Counted from the first letter of the stretch, positions 11,251 through 24,809 are shown. The stretch: 64,000 nucleotides of DNA from Pogostemon cablin (GCA_023678885.1 CM042985.1:3584985-3648984); one strand, 5' to 3'. Translations and numbers: made by a program. The notes: generated from the sequence alone by a model not told the origin.

Positions 11251-14200
11251 ATTCGCTGGAGGCGAATGTCTGGATACAACACATTATGGGTGCCTGGCAT
11301 GGATCATGCTGGAATTGCGACACAGGTTTCTTCTTTTAATTTATTTTTCATCCATCCTATCACTTGGAAATTATTTTCTTAGTGTAGGTTAAGTGTATTC
11401 TATGATATAGGTGATTGAGCTCTCTCTAGAGCTTTGAATATGCATGCTTTGTCTCAGTGATCAATGCCTGAAGGCTTTGGTTTGCTGTGAACAATTAATT
11501 AGATGGTCACAATGATGCCAAACTCACACAACTTGGTAAATCTGAAGTTTTATTCAGTGCTGTTTTGGTTATTTGGAAAATAATAATTCGATCGGTATTT
11601 GTTAGAATTACCTATTGAGCAGACATTTTTAAAAAAATATGATAATTGATGAATCAACTTGAGACATTGTTTCTTTCTTTTCTATGTGATTCAATTATTT
11701 TTCATGCATGGGCGACAATGATTTTGATGGTTATAAATGTAACTGTAAACTTGTGGTCCTGAATAATCAACTGATTTTGTTATAACTGTCTCAGGTTGTT
11801 GTGGAGAAGAAACTTCAGAGGGAAATAAAAAAGATAAGGCACGACTTTAGCCGTGAAGAATTCCTAGCTGAAGTGAGTTTAATACGAATTTTTTTTTTTT
11901 TTTATGGATTTTATTGCTTTTGTTGCATTTAATTTCAGTTCCCATGTATTGGTGCTTTCACATTATGGTTGGAATGTTGCTACATAGCATAAGCAGTAGG
12001 TTATATATCTGTAAGGCTGCAAAATGGAATTTCATTTATTTTCATTGTTTCACTTTGAGAATTTGGTTAATAGGTGTGGAAATGGAAGGATGAGTATGGG
12101 GGAACAATTCTAAAACAACTTCGGCGATTGGGTGCATCTCTGGATTGGTCTCGGGAGGTGATAATCTATGCTGACGCTGATGCTTACTGTACTAATGCGC
12201 CTGAATAAGTCAAATGATTATCCTTGATACTCATTGTTGATGAAACCTTGTCCTATATAGTGCTTTACCATGGATGGAAAAGAGACCAACTGATGTGACG
12301 GAGGCCTTTGTGAGACTCTACAAGGAAGGTCTCATATATAGGTATGCTTTTGTGTAAAGGTGCAAAATAAAATAAAAAAATTCTCTTTCACTGCAGCAAA
12401 ATGTTTTGGCTGTGTTTATTGTTACATTGGAACATCTGTAAATATTCATGTTCAGTTTTGGTTTAGTAGTTCCTTAATTATTCAATCTGTCAAATTCGAC
12501 TACTTACCTATCTGCTGTCTTAATTACTAGTCTTATTCTGCCCATTAGGTTCCTTTACAATTCTTATGCACTAGAATGAGTTATTTTTATAATTTTCACA
12601 GTTTGGTTGTTTTATGTATATATTATTGATAGTTTTGATCTTTCCTTTGGCGTTTCTTACTGCCTGACAACTTTAATGTTGGGTCTTGCTAATTATCCAG
12701 AGGGATGGTGTTTCCCGTTACTACAATTCTCATAATTTCTAATGCTATGTTCTTTTCAGGGATATATGTTTGGTGATCTGGGATTGTTCCTTAAGAACAG
12801 CAATATCCAATATTGAGGTCAGATACAGAAGTTACGGTTCATCCTTTCTTCTGAATGGTTCAATTGTTATGACTAGTAATGAGTGTTAGTTGTTATTTAT
12901 AGTTATCCTACTGTAGGTTTGATTTTGGTTTTTTAGGAATCAACGGTTCTCAAATGAACAGTTCCCTTTTCAAGTAAGGGGAATCAAAAGTCATACATTC
13001 CATTTCCATTCTCATCATACCTTTTCCATTCCTTATCAATTTACCTAACACTTCTTTAAGTTTATATAAATCCTTTTTGATTTTTAGGTAGACTATATAG
13101 ATATCAAAGAGAGGATGCTGTTAGATATTAATGGATCTTCCGTCGAATTTGGCGTGCTGACATCGTTTGCTTACCCTTTGGAAGATGGGTTTGGTGAGAT
13201 TGTTGTGGCAACTACTCGAGTTGGAACTATGCTTGGCGATACTGCAATTGCTGTACATCCTGAAGATCCAAGATACAGCCATCTTCATGGAAAATTTTCT
13301 GTTCATCCTTTTAATGGAAGGAAACTTCCTATAGTTTGTGATTCAGTGCTTGTAGATATGAACTTTGGAACTGGTGCTGTTAGGGTAGGCAATTCCATCA
13401 GGGCTTGGGATGCTTCTTTTTTTTGGTTCTTATTTAGAGAAGTTAATGGAAATGTCATTAATATTTTGCAGATAACTCCAGCCCATAATCCTAACGATTT
13501 TGAAGTTGGCAAGCGCCATAATCTCGAGTTCATCAATATCTTTACTGATGAAGGAAATATACTAATGGTGGTACAGGGTTTGAGAAAATGCCACAATTTA
13601 AAGCTCAGGTGGCTCTGCTGGAAGCTTTAAAAGAAAAGGTATTCTTATTTTGTGAATTGGCTAAGTTGATGCTTTGAATCATGGTAATGTAGTTAGGGTT
13701 TATAGAATAACAATGTGAATGTGCGGTTTGGTGGAAATCATTGATAATGTGCCTTGTTTGCTCCTTGACCAATCTTGCAAGTCCTGTTGGTGAGAAAGGT
13801 TGGATAATTTTTCACACTAGTATGAAGATATTAATTTTTTTTCTCATTATTTTAAATCTATATTTTTTGTTATGCAATTAAGGGCCTGTACAGAGGTGAG
13901 AAGAATAACAAAATGCGTCTTGGCATTTTTTCAAGATCCTAGGATATAATTGAGCCTCTCATAAAGCCTCAGTGGTATGTAAAATGCAAAAACATGGCAC
14001 AGGAAGGACTTGATGCTGTCATTGATGATCAAAATCCAAGGATGGATATCATACCCAAACAATATGTTGCTGAGTGGCAGAGGTAATTTGTTAATTTATA
14101 TAATCTTTGAGATTTTGTTACATGATATGATCACGCAAGCTAGAACATATTACATTTACTTGCCATCTTCCCTTTATTTGTTATATCCTTTGGTCATGCC

Positions 14201-17135
14201 ATACTTAGATGGTAATCGATTAAGTTTTTGATTGGCAAATAGTCATACTTTCTCATTGTTTAATGTCCCATTGATTTTGAATTTTGGTCTTGATAATATC
14301 CTGCACACAGCAGATGGCTTGAGAACATACGTGATTGGTGCATCTCAAGGCAGCTTTGGTGGGGTAACCGCATCCCGGCATGGTATGCAAGGTTGGAGAG
14401 TGATGAATTGAAGGAAAGAGATAGCTACAAGGATCGGTGGGTTTTTGCTAGAAATGAGGAAGAAGCTCTTAAGGAGGCTAGCAGATTGTTTTCTGGAGAA
14501 AAGTTCAAGCTTCTCCAAAAAGTTCAAGCTTCTCCAAGACCCTGATGTTCTGGACACCTGGTTTTCTTCTGGTCTGTTTCCATTATCTGTACTAGTGTGG
14601 CCAGACGATACAGATGATCTCAAAGCATTTTATCCAACATCTGTGCTTGAAACGGGGCATGATATTCTATTTTTCTGGGTTGCACGAATGGTGATGATGG
14701 GAATGAAGCTAGGTGGTAATGTGCCATTTAGTAAGGTCTGCAGTTTTTTATTTTCATTCTAATATCTTAATTTCAGTAATCCTTTTTTCTTTTTTGCGAT
14801 GCAACAGTTGCCTTGCTATGTTTGGCTGTTTGCTCCTTTGTAAACCTTCATTTTGACGCCACATTAAACATGGCCTCATTTGTGGAGACCTTATTGATCT
14901 TAAATCTTGAAATTCATTGTTGAGGGGATGTCAATGTGAAGTCCTAATTCAGTTTCTTGTGTATTACTTTGCCACCTAAACCAGATGATCTATTTTTCCT
15001 TTTATTATAATTTGCCACCATTCAGGCCTCTGTAATTGCAAGGCAAAGTGATATGATCATTCATATTTGACTTTATGCAGGTTTACTTACATCCTATGTC
15101 GTGATGCCCATGGGCGCAAAATGTCCAAGTCACTTGGCAATGTTATTGACCCCCTCGAAGTCATTAATGGAGTAACTTTAGAATATCTCCACAAGAGGCT
15201 TGAAGAAGGGAACTTGGATCCTAATGAACTGAAAACTGCTAAAGAAGGGCAGAAGAAGGATTTTCCCAAGGGTATTCCTGAGTGTGGTACTGATGCTTTG
15301 CGTTTTGCTCTTGTTTCATACACAGCTCAGGTTAATTCTCGTTACCTTTCATTTTCTTGACATGCTTATTTTCTTTGGAAGTTTAATCTTTTACATTTTG
15401 TGTTTTTCAGTCTGACAAAATTAACTTAGACATCCAGCGGGTGACTGGATATCGACAAATGGTGCAATAAGCTGTGGAATGCTATTAGGTTTGCGATGAC
15501 TATACTTGGAGATGATTATACACCTCCAGCAAAGATTGATCCAGCTGCAAGCGGATTATCTCTGTTCTAAATACAGCCATATCAAAAACAGTTCTATCTT
15601 TAGATTCATACTAGTTTCCTGATGCTGCTACAGCTCTATACTCATGGTGGCAGTTTCAGTTGTGTGATGTTTTCGTAGAAGTAATTAAGCCATACTTGGC
15701 TAGTAATGACCCTGCAGTTGCATCATCAAGAAGATATCTGAATATCCCTCACCTGTTGAGGTAACATCTACAAACTCTAATTTACACCAATATTGTGCAT
15801 CATGTTATGAATGTTTCCGATCTAGATTAGGCAGTAAATATTAAGAATCGAGTTAGATCGCTAGCATATCACTTGTCATACTTTTTTTAGCTCTACTATT
15901 GTGCATCGTTTTTATTTCTTAATTCCTACATATGCTATTTTGTATTTGCAGGGTTGGACTAATGAAGACGTAGAGACAGAGATGGATATGATTGAGTCTG
16001 TGGTGAGATCACTGAGATCTCTGAGATCTCTGCAATCTCAGATAGCACCAAATGAGAGACATGAAAGGTAAGTGATCATTAATTTGATGTACTTATTAAC
16101 TTCAAAAGGCAATAAATGACACCTAGTTATGTCTATTTGCATTTGCCTAACTATTTAATTTTAGGTGGCTAGTTTCTGATGATAACATTACCACACGAAC
16201 TGCAATTTTTTATTTTTCAAATATCTGCATTCCTTGTGCTACTGCCATCGGATCAAATTCCTTAGTTATAAATATATAGTTATGTATTTACATATTTAAG
16301 TCTTGCATTTTTTACAGGTTCTGATTTTAAATAAGTTCTTAAAATGATCATTTCCTAACTATGTTGATAACAAAGACATACCTCTTTTCAGGAGAGCAGC
16401 TTTTGTTCGTTGCCGCACGAATTATGCATGTAATATCGTCAAGAGGCATGAACTCGAGACTTGTACTCTTGCTTTTCTATTTTTGGATGCAAGTATAATC
16501 ATTTCATTTCAGCGTGATTTAATTGATTTTTGGGTTGTTAATTTATATTTCTATAGGTTTGTCTACTTCAAGCTAAATAAAACAGTGAGTTCTGTTTAAT
16601 ACGGCCTTAGGAGGCATGTTTTCTTACAAACACCCTGAATTGGTGCAATTGATACAAAGTTGTGTTTTCTTTGTGCCAAACCCTTAGCAGTAGTTTGTTA
16701 TTATCTCTTAAGTTTCATCTTTACCATGAGAGAATTTTATTCAATTTGACATTATTCTTGTCTCTATTTTTAGCTAATATTGTATACTATAATTACATTT
16801 CATTTTGATGTTTTAATTTGTCTCATTGGAATGCGATACAAATCATCAACGTGAGTATCATCATTTTCGAGTTCCAATATGTAGAAACCAAGACTCCAGA
16901 TTTATCCTTGACTTGCACTTGCTATTTTCCCCAAAAACAGTAATGAGGCCCTGGAGAAATGTAAAAGAAATATCGAACTCATAGCAAACACCCTGCAGCT
17001 GGAAGGATTTTCAAGAATTGATATGGTGATGTAACTTGATTTGCTTTTTAAGTGTAGAATCCTACATTTTTGAAAAATGACCAAAATGTGTTATGCAGCC
17101 GTTCCACCTTCAACAGTCCTAATTCATCAGGTAAC
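11102..17135 (+). pseudogene. Valyl-tRNA synthetase, 3' part (exon 5 to C-terminus), decayed
   Basis: The exons keep their intron borders, so this is a duplicated and not a retroposed copy. Exons are visible at 11102-11167 (PPPNVTGALHTGH, the class-I HIGH motif), 11242-11325, 11795-11872, 12074-12157, 12261-12341, 12760-12817, 13088-13384, 13472-13638, 13883-14082, 14314-14735, 15081-15330 (GRKMSKSLGNV), 15411-about 15760, 15952-16067 and remnants to 17135. They match plant cytosolic/mitochondrial ValRS (TWN2 type) in order. Lesions: a lost AG acceptor before 11242; a small deletion near 13560; a stop at 13940-13942; a 19-bp tandem duplication at 14499-14536; a frameshift near 15103; an inserted A near 15461; a later stop. 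Exons 1-4 are absent here but occur at 44.06-44.91 kb. It cannot make a full enzyme. Confidence 0.93.
14499..14536. repeat. 19-bp tandem duplication inside ValRS exon
   Basis: AAAAGTTCAAGCTTCTCCA occurs twice head to tail. The unit is not a multiple of three, so it shifts the frame just before the DPDVLDTWFSSG segment of the catalytic domain. Confidence 0.95.
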
Positions 17136-18690
17136 TACATTATGGTATCTTGCCAATGTACATGCATAATCCAGTGAATGTAATGAAAAGTTATATGTAA
17201 TTTTTAGCGTTCATTGATTTAGTTATTATGCTAGTTATATCCATCAAGTTTTCAGCCATTCCTAGGTAGCTAAGCATTTATATCCGATCTTACCGCGTAG
17301 GCACTTGCAGAGAAGCCTCCCATGAACCCCCACCGTTTCTTTCGGACACTGCTTGACTTGGAATCAGAGAGATCTCTGTGATGTAATTACCCGTTCTATG
17401 AACTTCATTGTGTATTAATAAATCTTGGAGAACAAATTCGTGACTGAATATAAAATTTCTTCTTGGAGAACAAATTCGTGACTCTATTAATAATGGGGTG
17501 TGTATTCAATAAATAGGGGTGAGTATATAAACCAACCCTTAAAATATGCCACTCCTAATTTTTCTCCCTTCTGCATAGAGTACTGATAAGGGTTTAGGTG
17601 TTGCGTGCATGCCATATGAATCTTAATACGTATAATTGTGAAGTATTTACCTAATATAAACTCTTTTAAAAGCATGTGTCATGAGTTATAAATTTTTATT
17701 TCACAGGTGTTGTCCAATTTTATTGGTTCTATAATAATTATTCAATTAATACATTTCCTAATACTCTAATAATGAATGTTTTGAACTTAAATTAAATGCA
17801 AGAAAACTTTATATAATTTTTTCAGAAATAATTTTTTGACTACTTTTATTTTGAAATATATTTATAATATAAGCATTTTCAAAAAATATTAATAATTTAA
17901 TAGAAAGTAATAATATTCAAATTATATTATTTATTTATTTTATTTTTTCATAATACTATTATTAGATTAATATTAATATAATCATACATATTATTATAAC
18001 AAAAATATATTAAAAATTATTATTATATGAATATATATTTGCACTTAAAAGATTATAATTTTAAATTTTAAATACAATTATTATAGTTGCGTAAGGCGAG
18101 TAATTATTCTAGTATACATATATACATACAATACGGTGTTCATTAATGTTAGTATTAGTTTATTCGATTAATAAGTTTTTGTGGCTGACTAAAATTCAAC
18201 CATCACAAAAATGGTATAAAAGTACAAAAAAAATAAAAATAAAAATCTAGTAGGGCAACCCCCACCCACCAATTCCACTCTCTCACCACATGTGACCACT
18301 TTTCATGAATTATATTTATTACATTCTCATCCAAGAATTTTCTTTGTTACATTAATCAAATCAAAATATTTATTTATCAAATTTTAATTAATAAATGTAG
18401 TTTATTTATATGGGGTACACACCTAATTAAAATATTCCATAGAGTAGTATAATTTTTTGGTAGTGGATGATGTAAGTTTAAGAATGGAGTTATAATTAAA
18501 AACATTTTGCAAAATTGAAGTCAAACATTATCAAAGGTGGTGCATATATCCCTATGTAACGATGTAGAGTGATGAAAATAAAACGTAGGGTGAACCGAAT
18601 TGTATGATATACTCTCTTTTTATTTATTACTACTATTATTAAACACAAGCCGTATAGAATATTAAGATCCAACTTTTTCATTTATAATAA
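17136..18690. other. Spacer; duplicate of 43.0-43.3 kb in part
   Basis: A piece at 17300-17385 reads EKPPMNPHRFFRTLLDLESE and may be a leftover exon, not assigned. A short duplication (CTTGGAGAACAAATTCGTGACT) occurs at about 17424 and 17462. The block 18130-18460 aligns with 43010-43320 (CAACCATCACAAAAATGGTAT, TTCATTACATTCTCATCCAAGAA), which is the leader-proximal region of an LW-family locus. No LW frame follows here. Confidence 0.5.
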
Positions 18691-18699
18691 AAGCAATAA

Positions 18700-19330
18700 T
18701 TACACTACAAAAAGTGTTAGTTATTATTAATAATAACATAAAATTATTATAAGTAATATTTATTGGTTTACATTTTTTATACTAACATGGCAAATCATAA
18801 GTAAGTTTGAATAAAATATTTAAAGCTGGGTATTCATTTATATATATAAATAAACTATAGTTCCTCCATATATATACTCTAACCAAATTTATAATCCCCA
18901 AATCTTATGGTGATTTATTATTTATGTAAATAAGATAGTATGATACTCTATTTTGCATGCATTTTTTTCATCACTGGGACTTGTTCTCATCTTAATCTTA
19001 ATTCTCTCTCATCATTTAATTTAATGATTGTACCTTTTGTTTGTTTTGCTTTTTCCATTCCATTGTAAATTCTTTCTGCCACAGCAGCACTCACTTCTTT
19101 GCTTCCACCACCTTTAGCTCTCAATTATTATTTATTTTTTACTGTGGACAAATAAAAATAATTTTGGATAATCTACTGTGACCCTTTTATTTTTATCTTT
19201 GCTGCTTTTTTTTATCCTCATATCATTAATGTTTGTTGTACCTTGGCTTTTTTCATCTGCAGTGTTGATTAAAGTCCAGTTGCATATGGAGAAAGTTGGA
19301 AATAAGTGTATAGCATTATGGAAAAATATC
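18700..19330. repeat. Segmental duplicate of 37.27-37.92 kb
   Basis: The block matches the 3' flank of array copy 10 in order: GTGTTAGTTATTATTA, TATAGTTCCTCCATATATATA, TCTTATGGTGATTTATTATTTATG, GGGACTTGTTCTCATC and GTTGATTAAA-TCCAG-TGCAT. An LW-family gene once flanked it or was lost on its left side. Confidence 0.75.
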
Positions 19331-19529
19331 AATTTTGAACTTTTAGAATAAGTCAAATTTATTTTTAGTCCTCAATTTGAAATTTTTTTAAAATTGATCA
19401 TTTGAAGTCCGAAATTAGTCATTATAGTACACTTTTGGTTTGGTCCCTTTTTTCAAAACTTTTTCCATCTGCAAATGTCACTGGTCACAACTCTCCCAAG
19501 AACTTTTGTTTAATTATTTAATTGGACCC

Positions 19530-19760
19530 TTAGTAAAAAAAAACACATACTTTTCAACTTTATATTAAGGGTACACGTTTGGAAAATTAAAAAATTGGAA
19601 AATTAAAAAAATATATATTTTTATATTAAAATGTATGACATTTAATACTAAATGTTACAATTTTCTAAGGTCTTCGGATCTAGGCACACGGTGGCAAATT
19701 TTATCCTATAAAATGAGGAGTACTTTGATTGACAAAAAGTGATTGTTCAAGTAAATTGTT
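19530..19760. repeat. Duplicate of 40.51-40.69 kb
   Basis: Shared landmarks are TTTTCAACTTTAT followed by AAGGG-ACACGTTT, then CGGATCTAGGC-CAC and AATTTTATCCTA. No coding signal. Confidence 0.6.
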
Positions 19761-19901
19761 TAAAAAAATAAAATCACTATAAAAAATTATTGAATTCTAA
19801 TAGAAAAATTCGAAAAAAATTATTGGAAAGTTTAAAGTTTCAAAACATGAAACCGTTTGAGTGATGTTCCTAAAATTAGATTAAGACTTTCTCACAAAAT
19901 A

Positions 19902-20143
19902 CTCCCGTCCCACGACAAGGAGTGCATTTTACTATTTTCGTCCATCCCAACACAAGAGGTGCATTTTCTTTTTTAGTAAAAGGGACTCACAAAAATTAAT
20001 TTTTTCTCTCTCCATAACCCCACACTTCATACTAATACACCTATTTAAAATATTATTTCTATCACCACAATTATCCTCAACTATCCATTAAATATTATAT
20101 CCTTTAAAAAAGTTTCGCCACTCTTGTTGTGGGACGGAGGGAA
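19902..20143. mobile_element. Stowaway-like MITE, second family
   Basis: The element starts CTCCCGTCCCACG and ends TGTGGGACGGAGGGA next to TA. The interior (AGTGCATTTTACTATTTTCG) differs from the 6.5-kb family, so it is a separate lineage sharing only the terminal motif. Confidence 0.75.
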
Positions 20144-20224
20144 TATTTTTGAGCAACTCATGACGACGAGGTAAATCTCACGTGTCTCCATTCCACTTAA
20201 AATACAATAGTAATCTAGCACATA

Positions 20225-20316
20225 CTCCCTCCGTCCCGGGCAAAGAGATGCATTTACTATACCTTTTGTGAGAGCTTTTTGCAGTCAAACGTTGCCGTTT
20301 GACCGGGAAGAGGGAG
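20225..20316. mobile_element. Short Stowaway-like MITE (92 bp)
   Basis: CTCCCTCCGTCCCGGG at the left, ACCGGGAAGAGGGAG at the right, TA on both sides. The interior has an imperfect palindrome (CAAACGTTGCCGTTTG). Confidence 0.75.
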
Positions 20317-20579
20317 TAATTAATTAAGACTTTTATTTTCCTTCATTATCCCCAAACACTAAATGACAAATAATAATAATAATAAAATTAATTCATCTTT
20401 TCTCACTGATCACACAATTGTCTTTTCTCTCCCCCAATCTCTCTAATTCCCCCCACCCCCCAAACCCTAAATTTCTCAATATATTGTTAATCAATCAAAC
20501 TAGATGATTCAATTATCTTTTGGAGATAATACTTTATGCTAGTTCCACGTGCGAGTAGACGTTTTCCAAACAAAACGCC

Positions 20580-20710
20580 GAGTTTTACCTTTATTGCTCA
20601 ATGCAGCTTCAAGCTTTCAATAATTGCTTTATCTCAAAAAGAAATTAACTCTCATGCTTTTCATTTCCGCATTGTCATTTGGCTGCACGACTTTCGGTGA
20701 ACTTCATTCC

Positions 20711-20755
<45 letters not shown>

Positions 20756-21360
20756 CATCTTCAATTTTTTTTAATTATTATTATTTTGTACTCCAATTGT
20801 TTACTACATGTTAATTAATTATGTGTCATATTGCCTCTTTATGTGGGGCCCTCCAGTTTTTCCAAAATGATTGATGGGGTCGTGTAATAATTAATTACTC
20901 CAATTTGTGGATATTATGACTATTATTAAGTGGAGTATCTGATTTGCTATTTGCTAATTTTAGGATTAGAAGATTGGTTTAGGGAAGGATTATTGTTCCA
21001 TCTATCTGAAACTAATCATTCCATGCTGATGCTACTCTCTTACAAAACGGATACATGAAACATGTTGTAATTAAGATCAATTAATTCATTACTAAAATAA
21101 AATTATTATAGAGATAAAATACGTTTATCGATCACTAAGATAGAATCATATTTAGTGAAATATATTAAGATTACTCCACTAATTATAATTATAATCTTCC
21201 ACGACTTAATCATTGAACAAATATGTATACCACATCAAATCTAAAACAATATATATGTAGAAAGCAACTAATCAGTAGAAAATTAAACATTAAAGATGAT
21301 GTTGCATTGCATAATTAGGGTTTGAGTTCTGAAATTTAGAGAAATTGTTACCCTTATTAT
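20580..21360. repeat. Segmental duplicate of 25.7-26.3 kb and 54.0-55.7 kb
   Basis: Shared ordered landmarks: TTGTCATTTGGCTGC, an (AAT)n run (here 20712-20755), TGTACATGTTAATTAATTA-like, CCTCCAGTTTTTCCAAAATGAT, GATTTGCTATTTGCTAATTTTAG, CAAAACGGATACATG and GAGATAAAATACG. The 54-55.7 kb copy also shares the region from AATCATTGAACAAATATG to AGGGTTTGAGTTCTGAAATTTAG. No gene is inside. The open frame at 20624-20818 is the (AAT)n run read as poly-Asn. Confidence 0.75.
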
Positions 21361-23208
21361 ATAACCCAAAATTAAATTAAATTAAATTGTTAGTTGAAAT
21401 TTTAAGATTCATTAAAAATTAAATTAAATCAAACAATCCGTTAATATAAATCTTTTAGGATATACATATTTTTTTGTTAGGGTGTTTATCAAATGGAGTA
21501 ATATTTTAGTTTTATAATTTCTTTCACAAGAAAAAAAATTTCTTACAATTCTCTACCTTTTTACTTTTTTGTCTCCTCATCTCTATTTTTTTTTTCTGTA
21601 CTAGCTACTTTCTCTTCTTTGTTTTTTTTTCCATATATAAGTTCTATCTATCAAAATGGAGTGTTGTTTCTACTCACTAATTCCAGTTGGAAATAAAAAA
21701 GGTATATCACTTCCAGTCTTTCTCTCACATGAAACTGCAGTTTTGATATCTTTCCAATTATTTTTTCCTTTGCTTTATAATTACTGCACAATTCTCCATG
21801 AGGCATATGAGTAACATTTTGTCTCATTCATATGCTTATGTCTAATATGTATGTAATGCATCTTGGGAGTCTTTTGGATCATGCATTCCACTTCATCATC
21901 TGCATTCGTTTAATGTTGTTAGCTGTGCTAATGATTTAGGACATTTAATAATTAATATGTTATGTTTCCATAAGGATATGCACCCCCAATCTCTATCTCT
22001 CTCTCAACCCTCAGACCCTAAAATATTATTTTCATTATTATATATATTTTCACTCTCTCTCTCAACCCTCAAACCCTAAAATATTATTTTCATTATTATA
22101 TATATTTTCACTTAAAGTTGGGTCAGTTGAAACATTCTTTAATTTAATTTGTTGGTTAGCATATACAGTGCCACAGTTATTCTCGATTTTGTTCAACATA
22201 TATTTAGATCTTACTCAAATATTATTTTATCCATCTTTATATAGGCCCTTGATCATTAATTGAGACATGTGAGACAAAATATTACTATATTTTAATTTAA
22301 TAATAAAATGGTAGTCAATCTACAATAAACTACGACATTCAATATTAAAGTGCATAAATAACTAAGTTTGTGATCAATATAAATACATATCAATCAATTC
22401 AAACATATATTTTTGTTTTACATAATTGGAACTACATGCTATATATAGCTTGCTAGATTGCAATCAAATTAAACTATATCTTAACTATCTAAAATATAGA
22501 CATGAATTGAAGTTCTAACACTCTAATTAATCTAGGCCTCAAAAACATGCATTGTGCCCCCTATACTATATATACAGTAGTTGAAATTCTTGTTACTAGT
22601 ATTTATACGGGATAATTCTTACTATTTCTTACTCAAATATTATTTTATCGACCTTTAGACCCTAGACATAAAATAAAAAAAATTATTGGGGCATTACATT
22701 ATTGTACTCCAATTGTTACTACTCACTATAGCTTGTTAGACTGCAATCAAATGAAATATGTATTTTACCTAATTTGTATTAATAACTTTTGATACAAACT
22801 AGTAAAAAAAATATATTTATAGATAGAACACTGAACACATAATTAAAAGAATAGTCTTTTAAGTGATAATAATTGTATCAAACTAAACTAAGATTATAAT
22901 ATAATCATATGCTATATCTCTGTAAGCATGTAATATAATTAATCTGAAAAAAAAAAATGTAAACCTAAAAAAGGATGTTTTGTCATGCAGCGTTTGAAAG
23001 TAATAGTCATAGTCAAACAACAACACTCATGAGCAACTTTTGTCTCTTTCACTTTATGTCACAATCTCATTTAATGCAATGAAATAATCTTGAGATTCTT
23101 TTGGATCAATCTTCAAATGCATTGCCCCCAAACCCTCAAACTCTAAAATCCCTCAAACCCTAAAATATGGAGTATTATCATTAAACTATGTTAACTATCT
23201 AAAATATA
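21361..23208. other. Spacer with relics of LW-family leaders
   Basis: At 22000-22112 a ~55-bp unit (CTCTCTCAACCCTCA-ACCCTAAAATATTATTT) is duplicated in tandem; it resembles LW-family leaders with a degenerate telobox. Related relics lie at 23120-23170 and 39925-39970. The block 21740-21990 resembles 38040-38260 and 39715-39910. No ORF with family motifs follows any of them. Confidence 0.5.
22339..22668. repeat. 330-bp near-identical duplicate of 26397-26727
   Basis: From TTCAATATTAAAGTGCATAA to TTTAGACCCTAGA the two segments differ at only about three positions by eye. They are much more alike than the other duplicates in this window, indicating a recent copy or gene conversion. Confidence 0.85.
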
Positions 23209-23472
23209 CTCCCTCCGTCCCAAAATTGATTGCACACTTTCCACATTTATCCGTCCCAAAATAGATTGTACCTTTCCAAAAAAGGAAATATCACATCAAT
23301 CCCCACCCCTAAAAGTTCATCTTAATTACAACTTTACCACACTCACCTAACACACATAACATACTTTATAATTTATTTATTACCTAAAAATACCACAATA
23401 CCCCTAAAAAGTCAACATTTCTTAAACTCTGTATCTACAGTAACAGTGCAATCAATTTTTGGACGGAGGGAG
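23209..23472. mobile_element. Stowaway-like MITE, third family
   Basis: The left end is CTCCCTCCGTCCCAAAATTG and the right end is CAATTTTTGGACGGAGGGAG, with TA on each side. The terminal inverted repeat is about 20 bp. The left flank TTAACTATCTAAAATA recurs after the right end, so the insertion lies inside a short duplicated flank. Confidence 0.85.
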
Positions 23473-24240
23473 TATACGTTAACTATCTAAAATATATAGT
23501 ACATTAATTGAAGTTATAAACTACGCCTCAACTATGCAAAGTATAAATGAGATTTTTACACGCCCTATAATATATATAGTTGAAATTCTTGTTACTAGTA
23601 TTTAGTCCTAGCTCAAATTTTATTTTATTGATCTTTAGACCCAACAACAATAATAATTCTTTTCTTTTCAAATAATAAATCGTTCGTATATGTCGCTAGT
23701 CACAACTCTAAGAATTTTCCTGATTTCTATATCAATTTTCCTGCAGGAAGAATATTATCCAATTTAACTCAACAACTCTAAAAACAAGAATAAAATATTC
23801 ATCAAAACCATCCAATCCAAATTAAATACTCAAAAAAAAGTATTGAAATTGAACTTGTAGAGATCAATCCGTCACACCTCTGACAGAGGTAATGCACAAC
23901 AAGCTCATCATTTGTGGGATGAAACCGCCAATAAATCCAAGTGCTGCTAATTGGCACCCTTCAGAATCGAAATCGGAGTTGAGTTGTGTGGTGGCCAAGT
24001 AAGGTAGGTGGATAGAGCTTTGAATTTGAAGCGAAGAAGGTGGAAGGATTGGGTGGGTAGTAATTCACTATTTTGATGTAGTACACATGGGTCATTGAAC
24101 AAACATTATTATTATTAAAATAAAAAACATGCTTTCTGGTAGCCATCCTTCTCTCTGCTTGACATACTCTTCACTCTTCAATTATATATAGGGGTCCCTG
24201 CCCCTCTCTCCCCCCCACCCCACCACATAAACCCTAATTT
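23473..24240. other. Spacer
   Basis: No gene was recognised. A minus-strand open stretch at 23961-24146 has no recognisable domain. CATAAACCCTAATTTC at about 24225 is a telobox-like motif at the start of the leader of the next LW-family locus. Confidence 0.5.
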
Positions 24241-24257
24241 CTTTGATTCTCACTCTC

Positions 24258-24520
24258 TCTCCGTGATCTCTCTTCCCCCTCCCTCTCCCTCTTTCTGCTG
24301 TTGATTCTCAGTCCCCCTCTTTCTCCCTCTTTCTGTTGACGGATCTCTCTTCCCCCTCCCTCTCCCTCTTTCTGCTGTTGATTCTCAGCCCCTCTCCCTC
24401 TTTCTGTTGACGGATCTCTCTTCCCCCTCCCTCTTTCTCTTTCTGTTTCTGTTGATTCTCAGTCCCCCTCTTTCTCCCTCTTTCTCTTGACGGATCTCTC
24501 TTCCCCTCCCTTGATTCTGC
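24258..24520. repeat. CT-rich leader minisatellite
   Basis: A unit of roughly 75-85 bp, built of GATCTCTCTTCCCCCTCC, CTCTTTCTG-TGTTGATTCTCAG and CTCTTTCTGTTGACG, is repeated about three times with internal deletions, ending just before the ATG at 24522. It is a pure pyrimidine-rich leader with the telobox-like motif at 24225 upstream. The long frames across it are low-complexity artefacts. Confidence 0.8.
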
Positions 24521-24521
24521 A

Positions 24522-24809
24522 ATGTTTTCCATTTTCAAAAAAGCCATGGCACTGGCTACCCTACCCGGATCTGCAAGAATATATTCCGAAGGAGACTTTG
24601 CCCACGTCAATGAGTCCTATAATTCCGGACTTTCCAGAGGTGCCTGCCTCAAGTCCGAAGAAGCCCGAAGAAGCACGGAGAAGAAACTGCGGTTGAGCTT
24701 TCAAGATATGGCGAAATCTGTACGCCATATCTTGAAAGCTCAACCGCAGTTTCTTCTCCGTGCTTCTTCGGACTTGAGGCAGACACCTCTGGAAAGTCCG
24801 GAATTATAG
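24522..24809 (+). pseudogene. LW-family locus, left arm of inverted duplication
   Basis: An ATG frame of 95 codons (starts MFSIFKKAMALATLPGSARI) runs from the leader into the inverted repeat and ends in the right arm. The LW-family linker is present in another frame across the left arm: DLQEYIPKETLPTS, then PIIPDFPEV and SSPKK. So a family fragment has been joined out of frame to this start. The ATG frame past residue 12 reads the hairpin and is not expected to be a family protein. The locus looks transcribable (leader, ATG) but not protein-productive. An RNA function is inference. Confidence 0.55.

Noticed and set aside
13115..13630. A 171-codon frame as an independent gene
   Set aside because: It is ValRS exons 11-12 read through the intron between them.
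24308..24610. 100-codon minus-strand frame rich in Glu, Arg and Gly
   Set aside because: It is the complement of the CT-rich leader minisatellite and has no family motif.
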